Assembly: GCF_010727475.1 (NCBI RefSeq)
Contig: NZ_AP022567.1
Location: 3,472,001 to 3,536,000 of the forward strand
From: Mycolicibacterium mageritense
Lineage (GTDB): Bacteria > Actinomycetota > Actinomycetes > Mycobacteriales > Mycobacteriaceae
Direction of reading: 5' to 3'
DNA length: 64,000 nt
The position numbers and the translations under genes were made by a program. Positions 24,148 to 32,592 of the stretch are shown piece by piece (within the stretch, counting starts at the first letter, position 1; every line of letters starts with the position of its first letter). The notes below the pieces were generated by a model. The model was not told where the DNA came from and ran no database searches. It saw only the letters and a list, made by a program, of their open reading frames with translations.

Positions 24148-26078
24148 CAACCCCGGACGCCCAGTGGGAGCCGACGCAGGCCGATGTCGAATCGGCCCGT
24201 GTCACCGATTTCGCCCGCTTCGCGGCGTCCCGCGCCGACCGCGAGTTGACCGACTACCGCGCCCTGTGGCAATGGTCGGTCGACGATCCGGCAGCATTCT
24301 GGGCCGCGCTATGGGACTACTTCGAGCTCGGCGAGCGCCCCGCCGACGTTCTCACCGACGACCGGATGCCAGGGGCGCGCTGGTTCCCGGGCACCCGCCT
24401 CAACTACGTCGACCAGATCCGGCGCAATGCCCGCAGCGATCGTCCCGCGATTCTCTACGTCGCCGAAGGTGGCGCTGTCGCCGAGCTCTCCTGGGCTGAA
24501 TTACTGTCTCGTACAGCAGCTTTCGCTCAAACGCTCCGTTCGCTCGGGGTGGAGCCCGGCGATCGCGTGGTCGGCTACCTGCCGAACATCCCAGAAGCCA
24601 TCATCGCCTTCCTGGCCACCGCCGCGATCGGTGCGATCTGGAGTGCGTGCGGGCAGGACTACACCGCGAAAGCCGCGCTCGACCGGCTCGGCCAGTTGGA
24701 GCCGACCGTGCTGGTGACGGCCGACGGCTACCGGTTCGGCGGTAAGGACCATGACAAGAGCGACGACATCGCAGCGCTGCGGTCGGGGTTGCCGACGCTC
24801 AAGGCGGCCGTGCTGGTGGCTCGGCTCGGGCAGGCCCGCGCCGATTGGATCGACTGGGAATCGGCCAGCACCGGCGAGGTCGAATTGACCACGACGCCAG
24901 TGGATTTCGATCACCCGTTGTGGATCCTGTACTCGTCGGGCACGACGGGACTGCCCAAGGGCATCATGCACGGCCACGGTGGTGTGCTCGTGGAACACCT
25001 CAAAGCCGTTTCCCTGCAGTCGAATATCGGTGGCGACGACACCTTCTTCTGGTACACCAGCCCGAGTTGGATGATGTGGAACTTCCAGGTGGCCGGGCTG
25101 CTGGTGGGCGCCACCATCGTGTGTTACGACGGCAGCCCGGCCGCGCCGACCACCGATGCGCTGTGGGCCATCGCATCCCGTATCCGTGCCACAGTGCTCG
25201 GCACCAGCCCGGGTTACGTGCTGGCGTGCGCCAAGGTCGGCGCGGTGCCGCGCAAGGATCACGACCTGTCGGCCCTCAAACTTGTCGGCGTCACCGGATC
25301 GTCGTTGCCGCCGTCCTCGTCGTTGTGGTTGCGCGACAACGTCGGCGAACGTGTGCAGGTCTCCTCGATCAGCGGTGGCACCGACGTGGTGTCGGCGTTC
25401 ATCGGCGGGGTACCCACCGTGCCCGTGTGGCCCGGTGAGCTTTCCGCGCCGTACCTCGGAGCGGCGCTGGACTCCTGGGACGAGTCCGGCCGGCCGGTCC
25501 GCGGCGAGGTGGGTGAACTGGTCATCACGAAACCGCTGCCGTCGATGCCCATCGCATTCTGGAACGACCCTGACGGAACCCGTTATCACGACGCGTATTT
25601 CGCGATGTTTCCCGGCGTGTGGCGGCACGGCGACTGGATCACCATCACCGACCACGGCAGCATCGTCGTGCACGGCCGGTCCGATTCCACGCTCAACCGG
25701 CACGGCATCCGAATGGGCAGTGCTGACATCTACCAGTCGGTCGAGCGCCTGCCAGAGATCGTGGAGGCTTTGGTGATCGGCGTCGAGCAACCCGACGGTG
25801 GCTACTGGATGCCGCTCTTCGTGGTACCGGCAGACGGTGTGGAGCTCACTGACCAGCTGCGTGACCGCATCAATCAGACCATCCGGACCGAGGTGTCGCC
25901 GCGGCACGTGCCCGACGAGATCATCGTCGCGCCGGGCGTGCCGCACACCCGCACCGGAAAGAAGCTCGAAGTGCCGATCAAGAAGATGTTCGGCGGCGCC
26001 GACCCGGCCAAAGTGGTCGAACGCAGCGCCGTCGACAATCCGGATCTGCTCGACTGGTACGCGTCGATCGAGCACTGA
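24144..26078 (+). CDS. Acetoacetyl-CoA synthetase
   Basis: An ANL-superfamily enzyme that activates acetoacetate with ATP and CoA. It is 644 residues, the usual AACS length. It has the N-terminal ACAS segment ending in WFPGTRLNYVDQI, the AMP motif YSSGTTGLPKGIMH near residue 262, the aromatic motif WYTSPSWMMW and the C-terminal lysine loop TRTGKKLEVPIKKM near 610. ATG 24144 overlaps the dehydrogenase stop. It ends the ketone-body operon. Confidence 0.9.
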   Translation: MTTPDAQWEPTQADVESARVTDFARFAASRADRELTDYRALWQWSVDDPAAFWAALWDYFELGERPADVLTDDRMPGARWFPGTRLNYVDQIRRNARSDRPAILYVAEGGAVAELSWAELLSRTAAFAQTLRSLGVEPGDRVVGYLPNIPEAIIAFLATAAIGAIWSACGQDYTAKAALDRLGQLEPTVLVTADGYRFGGKDHDKSDDIAALRSGLPTLKAAVLVARLGQARADWIDWESASTGEVELTTTPVDFDHPLWILYSSGTTGLPKGIMHGHGGVLVEHLKAVSLQSNIGGDDTFFWYTSPSWMMWNFQVAGLLVGATIVCYDGSPAAPTTDALWAIASRIRATVLGTSPGYVLACAKVGAVPRKDHDLSALKLVGVTGSSLPPSSSLWLRDNVGERVQVSSISGGTDVVSAFIGGVPTVPVWPGELSAPYLGAALDSWDESGRPVRGEVGELVITKPLPSMPIAFWNDPDGTRYHDAYFAMFPGVWRHGDWITITDHGSIVVHGRSDSTLNRHGIRMGSADIYQSVERLPEIVEALVIGVEQPDGGYWMPLFVVPADGVELTDQLRDRINQTIRTEVSPRHVPDEIIVAPGVPHTRTGKKLEVPIKKMFGGADPAKVVERSAVDNPDLLDWYASIEH

Positions 26079-26151
26079 TCCTGGGTTATCCCCAGATTGG
26101 TTTTCGTCCACAATTGGGGTTGTGACCTGCGGGATTGTCGGGGTGGATCGG

Positions 26152-26157
26152 TAGAAT
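26152..26157 (+). promoter_or_regulatory. -10 box of the 13E12-type gene
   Basis: TAGAAT ends 7 bases before ATG 26165, the distance expected if transcription starts at the start codon (leaderless mRNA). Confidence 0.5.
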
Positions 26158-26164
26158 CGCACGT

Positions 26165-27583
26165 ATGTTCGATCGGTCGGGTGCGGAGTTCATCGACGGG
26201 ATGAGCGCGGCCTGGCGGGCCGAATCCGCCGCGATCGCCGCCCGCCTGGACCACATCGGCCGCCTCGACGCCCGGCGCACCGTGGAACTGGCCGAAACGG
26301 TGTTCTGGCGGGTCGACCCGTTCGAAGAAGTCGCCGCCGAAGTGTCGGCGGCGTTGCGGATCAGCCGTGCGCGGGCGGCCACGCAGATCCGTCATGCCCG
26401 CGCGTTGCGCAAGATGCCGGCGGTGGCGGCCCGCTTCGCCGCCGGGGACATCGACTGGCGGGTGATGGAGATGATCATCCAGCGCACCCCCAACGTCACC
26501 GATGAGGCCTGGCCCGGGTTGGACGCGGCGATGGCCCGGCACTGCGACAAATGGATGCGCCTGTCGGAACCGAAACTCAAAGACCGGGTGGATCAGTGGA
26601 TCGCCAAACACGACCCCGACGCCGTGCGGGTGCCGCCGGAGGTGGCGGACGGCCGGTATGTGGAGATCGCCCCCACCGAGCCCGGCATGGCGGGGATCTG
26701 GGCCCGGCTGGATGCCCTGGATGCCGCCGCGTTCGAACAACGGCTGATCACCATCGCCGCCACCGTGTGCGATCAGGATCCCCGCACCGGGATGCAGCGC
26801 CGCACCGACGCCATCGGCGCGCTGGGCCGTGGCCGCCCCTGGCTGGACTGCCAGTGCGGGCTCGACGACTGCCCGGCGGTGGCGGACAAGCACCGCGCCG
26901 CCGATGTGGTGATCCATGTGTTGGCCAACCAGTCCACCCTCGACGGCACCAGTGATGACCCCGGGTATCTGCCGGGGTTCGGTGTGCAGCCCGCCGAGAC
27001 CGTGCGGGCGGCGGCCACGACCGCCACGATCAAGCCCGTCGTGATCCCGCAGGACACGGCCGAGCCGCGGTACCGGCCCTCGGCCACGCTGGCCACCTTC
27101 ATCACGTGGCGTGATCTGACGTGCCGGTTTCCGGGCTGCGACCAACCCGCGGTCAATTCCGAGATTGATCACACCACGCCGTATCCGGTGGGGCCGACGC
27201 ATCCGTCGAACACCAAGCTCTACTGCACTCTTCATCACCTGGTGAAGACGTTCTGCGCGGGCTGGTGGGATCGGCAATCCCCGGACGGCACCGTGGAGTT
27301 CACCACCCCGACCGGGCATGTCTACAGCACCGACGCCCACGGCGCGGTCCTGTTCCCGGTCCTGGGGCAGCCCACCGGGGCGCTCGACCTGCCCGCCCCG
27401 CAGGAACCCGGCCCGCACAAGGCCGTCATGATGCCCAGACGCCGCCAAGCTCGTGATCAGGACACCGCCCAACGCATCGCCGCCGAACGCCGGCTCCGCC
27501 ACGCACTCAACGAACAACTCGCCGAAACCCAACGCCAACACCAACAATGGCTCACCGACCACGCCGAACCACCCCCCTTCTGA
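26165..27583 (+). CDS. 13E12 repeat-family DUF222/HNH endonuclease-like protein
   Basis: A 472-residue member of the REP13E12 family, dispersed multicopy genes of mycobacteria. An N-terminal DUF222 region covers residues 30-300. A C-terminal HNH domain includes CRFPGCDQPAV, then EIDHTTPYPVGPTHPSNTKL and CTLHHLVKT (about 320-360). The tail is rich in Gln/Arg (RRLRHALNEQLAETQRQHQQ). Such loci behave like repeats and one copy type serves as phage phiRv1 attachment site in M. tuberculosis. The DNA is even more GC-rich at third positions than its neighbours. Function is unproven. Confidence 0.85.
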   Translation: MFDRSGAEFIDGMSAAWRAESAAIAARLDHIGRLDARRTVELAETVFWRVDPFEEVAAEVSAALRISRARAATQIRHARALRKMPAVAARFAAGDIDWRVMEMIIQRTPNVTDEAWPGLDAAMARHCDKWMRLSEPKLKDRVDQWIAKHDPDAVRVPPEVADGRYVEIAPTEPGMAGIWARLDALDAAAFEQRLITIAATVCDQDPRTGMQRRTDAIGALGRGRPWLDCQCGLDDCPAVADKHRAADVVIHVLANQSTLDGTSDDPGYLPGFGVQPAETVRAAATTATIKPVVIPQDTAEPRYRPSATLATFITWRDLTCRFPGCDQPAVNSEIDHTTPYPVGPTHPSNTKLYCTLHHLVKTFCAGWWDRQSPDGTVEFTTPTGHVYSTDAHGAVLFPVLGQPTGALDLPAPQEPGPHKAVMMPRRRQARDQDTAQRIAAERRLRHALNEQLAETQRQHQQWLTDHAEPPPF

Positions 27584-27585
27584 AC

Positions 27586-27635
27586 TTGACATCCGTCAGG
27601 CGTGGCCTGACTATTGATGTCAGGATTCACCTGAC
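27586..27635 (+). promoter_or_regulatory. Promoter with two palindromes before the ClpX-zinc-finger gene
   Basis: TTGACA at 27586-27591 is a consensus -35 hexamer. Two 17-bp inverted repeats GTCAGG-N5-CCTGAC follow, at 27595-27611 and 27619-27635, 24 bp centre to centre. They would cover the spacer, -10 region and transcript start, as expected for a repressor site. Confidence 0.75.
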
Positions 27636-27650
27636 ATTGATGGGAGGGCC

Positions 27651-28031
27651 ATGGCCAAGACGACTAATGACGACGAGGCGGTTGCGGCCTGCTCGTTCTG
27701 CCTGAAGCCGCACACCGAGGTGAACTCGTTGGTGGCCGGGCCGGGTGTCTACATCTGCGACGAGTGCGTTCGGTTGGCGGGCGAGGTCATCGCCAACAAA
27801 CCGGAGCAGGCAGATCCGGCAGCGCAATTGCCGGTATGGGAACAGGTTTCCACGGTCGACGAGATTCTCGGGAACCTGCCGCGCATCGCTGCCGCCGCCG
27901 ATCTGGTGGACCGCAATCTGACGGGTTGGGTGTCGCGCGCGCGGCGGCTCGGGGCCAGTTGGGCGCAGATCGGGGAGTCCCTGGGGATGGCCCGCCAGTC
28001 CGCGTGGGAGCGGTTCGCCGAGCGGCAGTGA
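27651..28031 (+). CDS. Small ClpX-type zinc-finger protein with C-terminal HTH
   Basis: A protein of 126 residues. Its N-terminus is a ClpX C4 zinc finger (CSFCLKPHTEV near residue 14 and ICDECVRLA near 41), without the AAA module of ClpX. The C-terminus reads SWAQIGESLGMARQSAWERF (about 103-122), a helix-turn-helix of the sigma-region-4-like kind. It is therefore likely a DNA-binding protein rather than a protease adaptor, or a link between the two. GGGAGG precedes the ATG. The paired palindromes upstream suggest that it regulates itself. Confidence 0.8.
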   Translation: MAKTTNDDEAVAACSFCLKPHTEVNSLVAGPGVYICDECVRLAGEVIANKPEQADPAAQLPVWEQVSTVDEILGNLPRIAAAADLVDRNLTGWVSRARRLGASWAQIGESLGMARQSAWERFAERQ

Positions 28032-28037
28032 CGAGCG

Positions 28038-29189
28038 TCAGCCCAGCCAGGGCCCGATCCGCCGGACGGCCTCTTCGACGTCGCTGGTGGGGCCGGCGAA
28101 GGACAACCGGACAAAGGAGCTGCCCCGGACCGTATCGAAGTCGATGCCCGGTGCGATCGCAACCCCGGTGTCGGCCAACAACTTCGAGCAGAACGACAGT
28201 GAATCCGAGGTGAACGCGCTGACATCGGCGTAGACGTAAAAGGCGCCGTCCGTCGGTGCGAGGCGGTCGATCCCGATGCCCCGCAACCCGTCGAGCAGCA
28301 GGCGCCGGTTGTCGGCGTAGTGCGCCAGCAGCCCGTCGGCTTCGGCGATGGACTCCGGCGTGAATGCCGCGACGGCCGCGTGCTGGGCCACTGCGGGCGG
28401 GCAGATGGTGAAGTTGCCGGTGAGGCAGTCGACTGTGCGGCGCAGCGGCTCTGGCACCAGCAGCCAGCCGAGCCGCCAGCCGGTCATCGCGAAGTACTTC
28501 GAAAAGCTGTTGACCACCACGGCATCTCGTGAGGTTTCCCACGCGCAGCTGGTCGCGGGTGCGCCGTCGTAGACCAGGCCGTGATACACCTCGTCGCTGA
28601 CGAGCCGGACGCCGTTGGCCGTACACCAGGTTGCGATGGCCGCGAGTTCCTCGGGTGGGATGACGGTTCCGGTCGGGTTGGCCGGGCTCGCCACGATGAC
28701 GCCCGCGACGGGCGGGTCGAGCGCGTCGAGCATCGAGACGGTCGGTTGGAAGCGGGTCTCGGGCCCGCACGGGATCTCGACCACCTCGCAGCCCAGCGCC
28801 GTGAGGATGTTGCGGTAGCACGGGTAGCCGGGACTCGCGATCGCCACGCGATCGCCGACGTCGAAGCAGGCCAGGAATGTCAGCAGGAACCCGCCGGATG
28901 AACCGGTGGTCAGCACGACGTCGTCCACGCCGACGTCGACACCGTACTTGGCGTATGACGCGGCGATCTGAGCACGCAGTTCGGGGATGCCCAGCGCGAC
29001 GGTGTAGCCGAGTTGATTGGCCTGCACCGCCGCGATCGCGGCGTCGCGCACCGCGGCAGGCGGCCCTGCGCTGGGCTGGCCCGCCGACAGGTTGACCAGG
29101 TCGCCGTGCGTGCGTTGCCGTTCGGCAGCTGCCAGCCACACGTCCATGACGTGAAACGGCGGGATCCCTGCCCGGAGCGAGACGTCCAT
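28038..29189 (-). CDS. aspB: PLP-dependent aminotransferase AspB (Rv3565 type)
   Basis: A class I/II aminotransferase of 383 residues, closely resembling Rv3565 of the cholesterol locus. The PLP lysine lies in NSFSKYFAMTGWRLGW near residue 233, with the preceding SDEVYHGLVY and ASPANPTGTVI. ATG 29189 gives the family start (LRAGIPPFHVMDVW). In M. tuberculosis it sits between nat and fadE33; here it stands alone between two inserted blocks. The amino donor and acceptor are not known, and its link to steroid metabolism is by position only. Confidence 0.88.
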   Translation of the reverse strand: MDVSLRAGIPPFHVMDVWLAAAERQRTHGDLVNLSAGQPSAGPPAAVRDAAIAAVQANQLGYTVALGIPELRAQIAASYAKYGVDVGVDDVVLTTGSSGGFLLTFLACFDVGDRVAIASPGYPCYRNILTALGCEVVEIPCGPETRFQPTVSMLDALDPPVAGVIVASPANPTGTVIPPEELAAIATWCTANGVRLVSDEVYHGLVYDGAPATSCAWETSRDAVVVNSFSKYFAMTGWRLGWLLVPEPLRRTVDCLTGNFTICPPAVAQHAAVAAFTPESIAEADGLLAHYADNRRLLLDGLRGIGIDRLAPTDGAFYVYADVSAFTSDSLSFCSKLLADTGVAIAPGIDFDTVRGSSFVRLSFAGPTSDVEEAVRRIGPWLG

Positions 29190-29217
29190 CCCAGTCAGGC
29201 TAGAACAGCGCACGCGG

Positions 29218-30687
29218 CTATCGGTCGGCCGGGCTGAAGGGATCGTCGTCGGACACCAGCCGACCGAGGTCGTCGAGCAAGTCCTCGGCGGTCGCCAGGT
29301 CGCCGCGCAGGTCGCGGTCGTCGTCGTTCCAGGGCAGCGCGGTGGCCAGCGCCAGCGCTTCGCCCAGCACGCCGCTGAATCCGTCGTGCAGCCCGCGCTG
29401 GCGCAGCAGTCGCACCGCGCCGACGAACTCGCAGCCGAGCAGGACGCGGTATGCCGCGATCGACCGTTCCAGCTGGAGGGTGCCCTGTGAGGCGAAGGTG
29501 GCGTCCTCCTCGGCGCCCCGGGACAGCACGAGCGTGCCGATCGATGCGGGTTGTGCTGCGGCACGGATCTCGGCGATGGCGCCTGCGGCGACGTATTCCA
29601 CCATCATGAGCCCTGACGAGCCGTCCTCGGTGGCCGCGAGGAAAGCGTTGCGGCGGTTGGTCTCCGGATCGTTGAGCATGCGGATGCGGGAATGTGTGAT
29701 GGGCGCCGTGAGCGCCAGCGCGAGGGTGGCTCCGTCGAGTTCGAGCGACAGTGAGGCCTGGTAGAAGGCGCCGTGATGGATCACCGCGTCGCCGTCGACA
29801 TCGAACAGCGGGTTCTCCTGCGCGGCGTTCAGAGTCCGTTGCAGCTGCCGCGCAAGTGAATCCAACGATGCGACGACGCTTGCGTGCGCGACGGGATACA
29901 CCCGCAGCCCGTACGGATCCTGGATGCGCGCCGGTACGTGATCGCCGCGTTCGTCGTCCCCATACAGCTGGCGCAGCCGGCCCGCCACGGTCAGCACCTG
30001 CGGGGCCGCCGCCGCGCGCGCCGCGGCCGGCGAGAACGTGGACGGGTTCCCGTCCAGGGCAAGGAAACTGAGTATGTAGATGACGCTGGACGCGCGCTCG
30101 AGCCGGTTCAGTTCGTCGAGTGCGAGGCAGCACCGCCCGACGGTGAGCGCACTGCTGCTCATGAACGGCAGGGCGCTGTCGGCGCCCCACGGTTGCATGG
30201 GCTCCAGCGGTGCGCTCGCGGGCCGCTCGCCGATCAGCGTCAGCGCGGTGCCCGCGAGCGCGGCGAGGTCGCCCGTGCCGATCGATGCGTACTGCAGCAG
30301 CTCGGGCAGTGCGTCGTCGTTGAGCATGCGTTCGAGACCGGACAGCACCTTCGGGTCGAGACCTGCCCCTGGCACGCACAATTGGATCAACCGGACCGCG
30401 AGCATGGCGCGGACAGTCCTGGCGGCCAGCGGATCGCCCGCGTCGACAGCGTGGCTGCGCAGCAGTCGCATGCCGTAGTCCTTATCGTCGGCAAGTACCT
30501 GGGTCGTGCGATTCGCCCCGACACCGGTGGTGCGTCCGTAGGTGGGAAAACGCGTGCTCAACTCGGCCGCCCGGTCATAGGCGCGCCCGACCGCGGCCAG
30601 GACATCCGGTGAGATCGAGACCTCGTCACCCCGGTCGGCCAACGTCACGACATCGGCAATCGTGCCCGAGCCGTTCAGCACAATCAT
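29218..30687 (-). CDS. Divergent histidine/aromatic ammonia-lyase homologue with altered MIO triad
   Basis: A 489-residue protein of the aromatic amino acid ammonia-lyase fold. It keeps Tyr50 in TYGRTTGVGANR, the RSHAV segment and QDPYGLR. The Ala-Ser-Gly that cyclises to the MIO cofactor in histidine ammonia-lyase is replaced by Gly137-Thr138-Gly139 (ASIGTGDLAALAG). The conserved Asn of the GLALINGT block is replaced by Ser (PFMSSSALTVG), and GGNFH is lost. ATG 30687 follows GAGGAG. It is divergent from an IclR gene and an OpuC-type transporter operon that ends with urocanase. I infer a lyase acting on a histidine derivative, perhaps a trimethylated one, and not ordinary HutH. Confidence 0.8.
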   Translation of the reverse strand: MIVLNGSGTIADVVTLADRGDEVSISPDVLAAVGRAYDRAAELSTRFPTYGRTTGVGANRTTQVLADDKDYGMRLLRSHAVDAGDPLAARTVRAMLAVRLIQLCVPGAGLDPKVLSGLERMLNDDALPELLQYASIGTGDLAALAGTALTLIGERPASAPLEPMQPWGADSALPFMSSSALTVGRCCLALDELNRLERASSVIYILSFLALDGNPSTFSPAAARAAAAPQVLTVAGRLRQLYGDDERGDHVPARIQDPYGLRVYPVAHASVVASLDSLARQLQRTLNAAQENPLFDVDGDAVIHHGAFYQASLSLELDGATLALALTAPITHSRIRMLNDPETNRRNAFLAATEDGSSGLMMVEYVAAGAIAEIRAAAQPASIGTLVLSRGAEEDATFASQGTLQLERSIAAYRVLLGCEFVGAVRLLRQRGLHDGFSGVLGEALALATALPWNDDDRDLRGDLATAEDLLDDLGRLVSDDDPFSPADR

Positions 30688-30756
30688 GTAATTCTCCTCA
30701 TTCTCTACCGCTGACGCGTGACACGACCTATCATCGCTCCAACCTGATAATTCCGC

Positions 30757-30780
30757 TAGATGGCAATTGAATTCCATCTA
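30757..30780. promoter_or_regulatory. Probable IclR operator
   Basis: Perfect 7-bp arms TAGATGG and CCATCTA are separated by 10 AT-rich bases, in the divergent region between the lyase and IclR genes. This is the only marked palindrome there. Confidence 0.6.
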
Positions 30781-30814
30781 CTAGAAATGTACGGGGTTGA
30801 GAGGAGGGTCGAGA

Positions 30815-31495
30815 TTGGCCGAGGCGTCCACCCGGACCGTGGAGCGCGCGCTCGCGTTGCTGGCCACGATCTGCGAGCGCGGCAGCGCGAATCTTGCTGA
30901 CAGCGCGAGGGATTGCGATCTCGCGCCGAGCACCGCGCTGCGGCTTCTGCGCACGCTGGAGACCACGGGCTTCGTCGCCAAGGACGAGTCCGGCATCTAC
31001 CGGCCGGGCGGGCGGATGATCCAACTGGGAGCCGCGGCTCTCAGCAGCGAGTCGTTGACCGACCTGGCCAAGCCCGTGATGGAAAAGCTTGTCGGGCAGA
31101 CGGGTGAGTCGGTCTATCTGTCGGTCGAGTGGCACAGCGACGTCGCCATATATATCGGCATTGTGCAGGGCACCCACTCGGTGCGACACACCAGTTGGGT
31201 TGGCCGGACCATTCCACTGGACGTGTCGGCGGCGGGGCATGCGCTTCGCGGCGACGTCAACAGCGACGGGTATGTCGTCATCGAGCGCGGTGTCGAACCC
31301 GACGTGACCGCCGTCGCGTGCCCGGTGTACTCCGAAGCGCGCATCGTCGCGGCGCTCAGCTTCGTGGTGCCGAGTTACCGATTCACCGAATCCGATGCGG
31401 CCCGGTGTGGCCACCTGCTGGTCTCGGCTGCCGCGGAGCTGTCCGCGCAGCTGAGCCGTTCCCCCAAGTCAGGCTCCGCAGAAAGACATTCATGA
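30815..31495 (+). CDS. IclR-family regulator
   Basis: A 226-residue IclR protein. The wHTH is LAPSTALRLLRTLETTGFVA near residue 39 (LADSARDCDLAPSTALRLL), followed by the effector domain with TGESVYLSVEW and GHALRG. TTG 30815 is preferred over TTG 30797 because GAGGAGGG at 30801-30808 is well spaced for the former. It overlaps the ABC ATPase gene (ATGA), so the regulator is co-transcribed with the transporter, urocanase and amidohydrolase and probably also controls the divergent lyase. Confidence 0.82.
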   Translation: MAEASTRTVERALALLATICERGSANLADSARDCDLAPSTALRLLRTLETTGFVAKDESGIYRPGGRMIQLGAAALSSESLTDLAKPVMEKLVGQTGESVYLSVEWHSDVAIYIGIVQGTHSVRHTSWVGRTIPLDVSAAGHALRGDVNSDGYVVIERGVEPDVTAVACPVYSEARIVAALSFVVPSYRFTESDAARCGHLLVSAAAELSAQLSRSPKSGSAERHS

Positions 31496-32592
31496 TCACA
31501 TTCGACAACGTTTCCAAGGTGTATCCCGACGGCACGGTCGCCGTCGACAAACTCACCTTGACTGTGCCGAGCGGCAAGATCACCGCTCTGGTGGGCCCGT
31601 CCGGGTGCGGCAAGACCACTTCGATGCGCATGATCAACCGGCTCATCGAACCCAGCTCGGGCACCATCGAACTCGACGGCGTCGACACCCAGACCCTGGA
31701 CCGGGTCGCATTGCGCAGGCGGATCGGCTACGTCATCCAGAACGCGGGCCTGTTCCCGCACCGGACCGTCGTCGACAACGTCGCCGCGTTGCCCCGCCTG
31801 CTCGGCGGCGGCAAGAAGGAGACCCGCGCCAAGGCCATGGAACTCCTCGAGCGGGTCGGCCTGGACGCCAAGTTCGCCCGCCGGTATCCCTGGCAGCTCT
31901 CCGGTGGGCAGCAGCAGCGGGTGGGCGTGGCCCGTGCGCTGGCCACCGATCCGCCGTTCCTGTTGATGGACGAGCCGTTCAGCGCCGTCGACCCGATCGT
32001 GCGCAGCCAGCTGCAGGACGAATTCCTGCGCCTGCAGGCCGACATCTCGAAGACCATCGTGATGGTCACACACGACATCGACGAGGCGCTCAAACTGGGC
32101 GACCAGGTGGTCGTGCTACGCGAGGGCGGCACGCTGGCCCAGGCCGCGAGCCCAGCCGAACTGCTGGCCGCCCCGAACGACTCCTTCGTCGCAGACTTCG
32201 TCGGGTCCGCACGTGGCTACCAGGCGCTCGGGTTCCACCCCATCGACGGCCAGATCGCGCTGACCGAAGAACCGACAGTGACTGTGGGGCAGTCGGTTAC
32301 GTCGATCCCGACGCTCGACGAGCGATGGGTGCTGACCGTGGGGAGCAACCGGGAGCCGCTCGGCTGGCTCGACACCGCGAACCTGTCCGGTGACACCGTC
32401 GCGGAGCGCGACATCAACCTGTGCGGCACCACCGCGCGGCGCGGCGATCCACTGCGCGAGCTGCTCAACTCGGCGCTGTCGAGCCCGAGCGGACGCGCCG
32501 TCGTCACCGACGATGCGGGCGTGCTGGTGGGCACCGTGACCGACCAGAACCTCATCGCGGCGATCCGGCGCGCGAAGGAGGCGCGACCGTGA
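31492..32592 (+). CDS. OpuC/ProV-type ABC transporter ATPase
   Basis: The protein is 366 residues. It has Walker A GPSGCGKTT near residue 37, signature LSGGQQQRVGVARAL near 138, Walker B LLMDEPF near 159 and the switch histidine in VTHDIDEALK. A C-terminal CBS-like regulatory segment ends the protein, as in quaternary-amine (glycine betaine/carnitine/choline) transport ATPases. The four transporter genes overlap by four bases each. Confidence 0.88.
   Translation: MITFDNVSKVYPDGTVAVDKLTLTVPSGKITALVGPSGCGKTTSMRMINRLIEPSSGTIELDGVDTQTLDRVALRRRIGYVIQNAGLFPHRTVVDNVAALPRLLGGGKKETRAKAMELLERVGLDAKFARRYPWQLSGGQQQRVGVARALATDPPFLLMDEPFSAVDPIVRSQLQDEFLRLQADISKTIVMVTHDIDEALKLGDQVVVLREGGTLAQAASPAELLAAPNDSFVADFVGSARGYQALGFHPIDGQIALTEEPTVTVGQSVTSIPTLDERWVLTVGSNREPLGWLDTANLSGDTVAERDINLCGTTARRGDPLRELLNSALSSPSGRAVVTDDAGVLVGTVTDQNLIAAIRRAKEARP

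Noticed and set aside
26081..26095. Short hairpin CTGGG/CCCAG after the acetoacetyl-CoA synthetase gene
   Set aside because: A 5-bp stem with no T tract is too weak to call a terminator.
24501..27592. Long minus-strand frames opposite the acetoacetyl-CoA synthetase and 13E12 genes
   Set aside because: They run across gene borders, lack ribosome-binding sites and encode low-complexity sequence.
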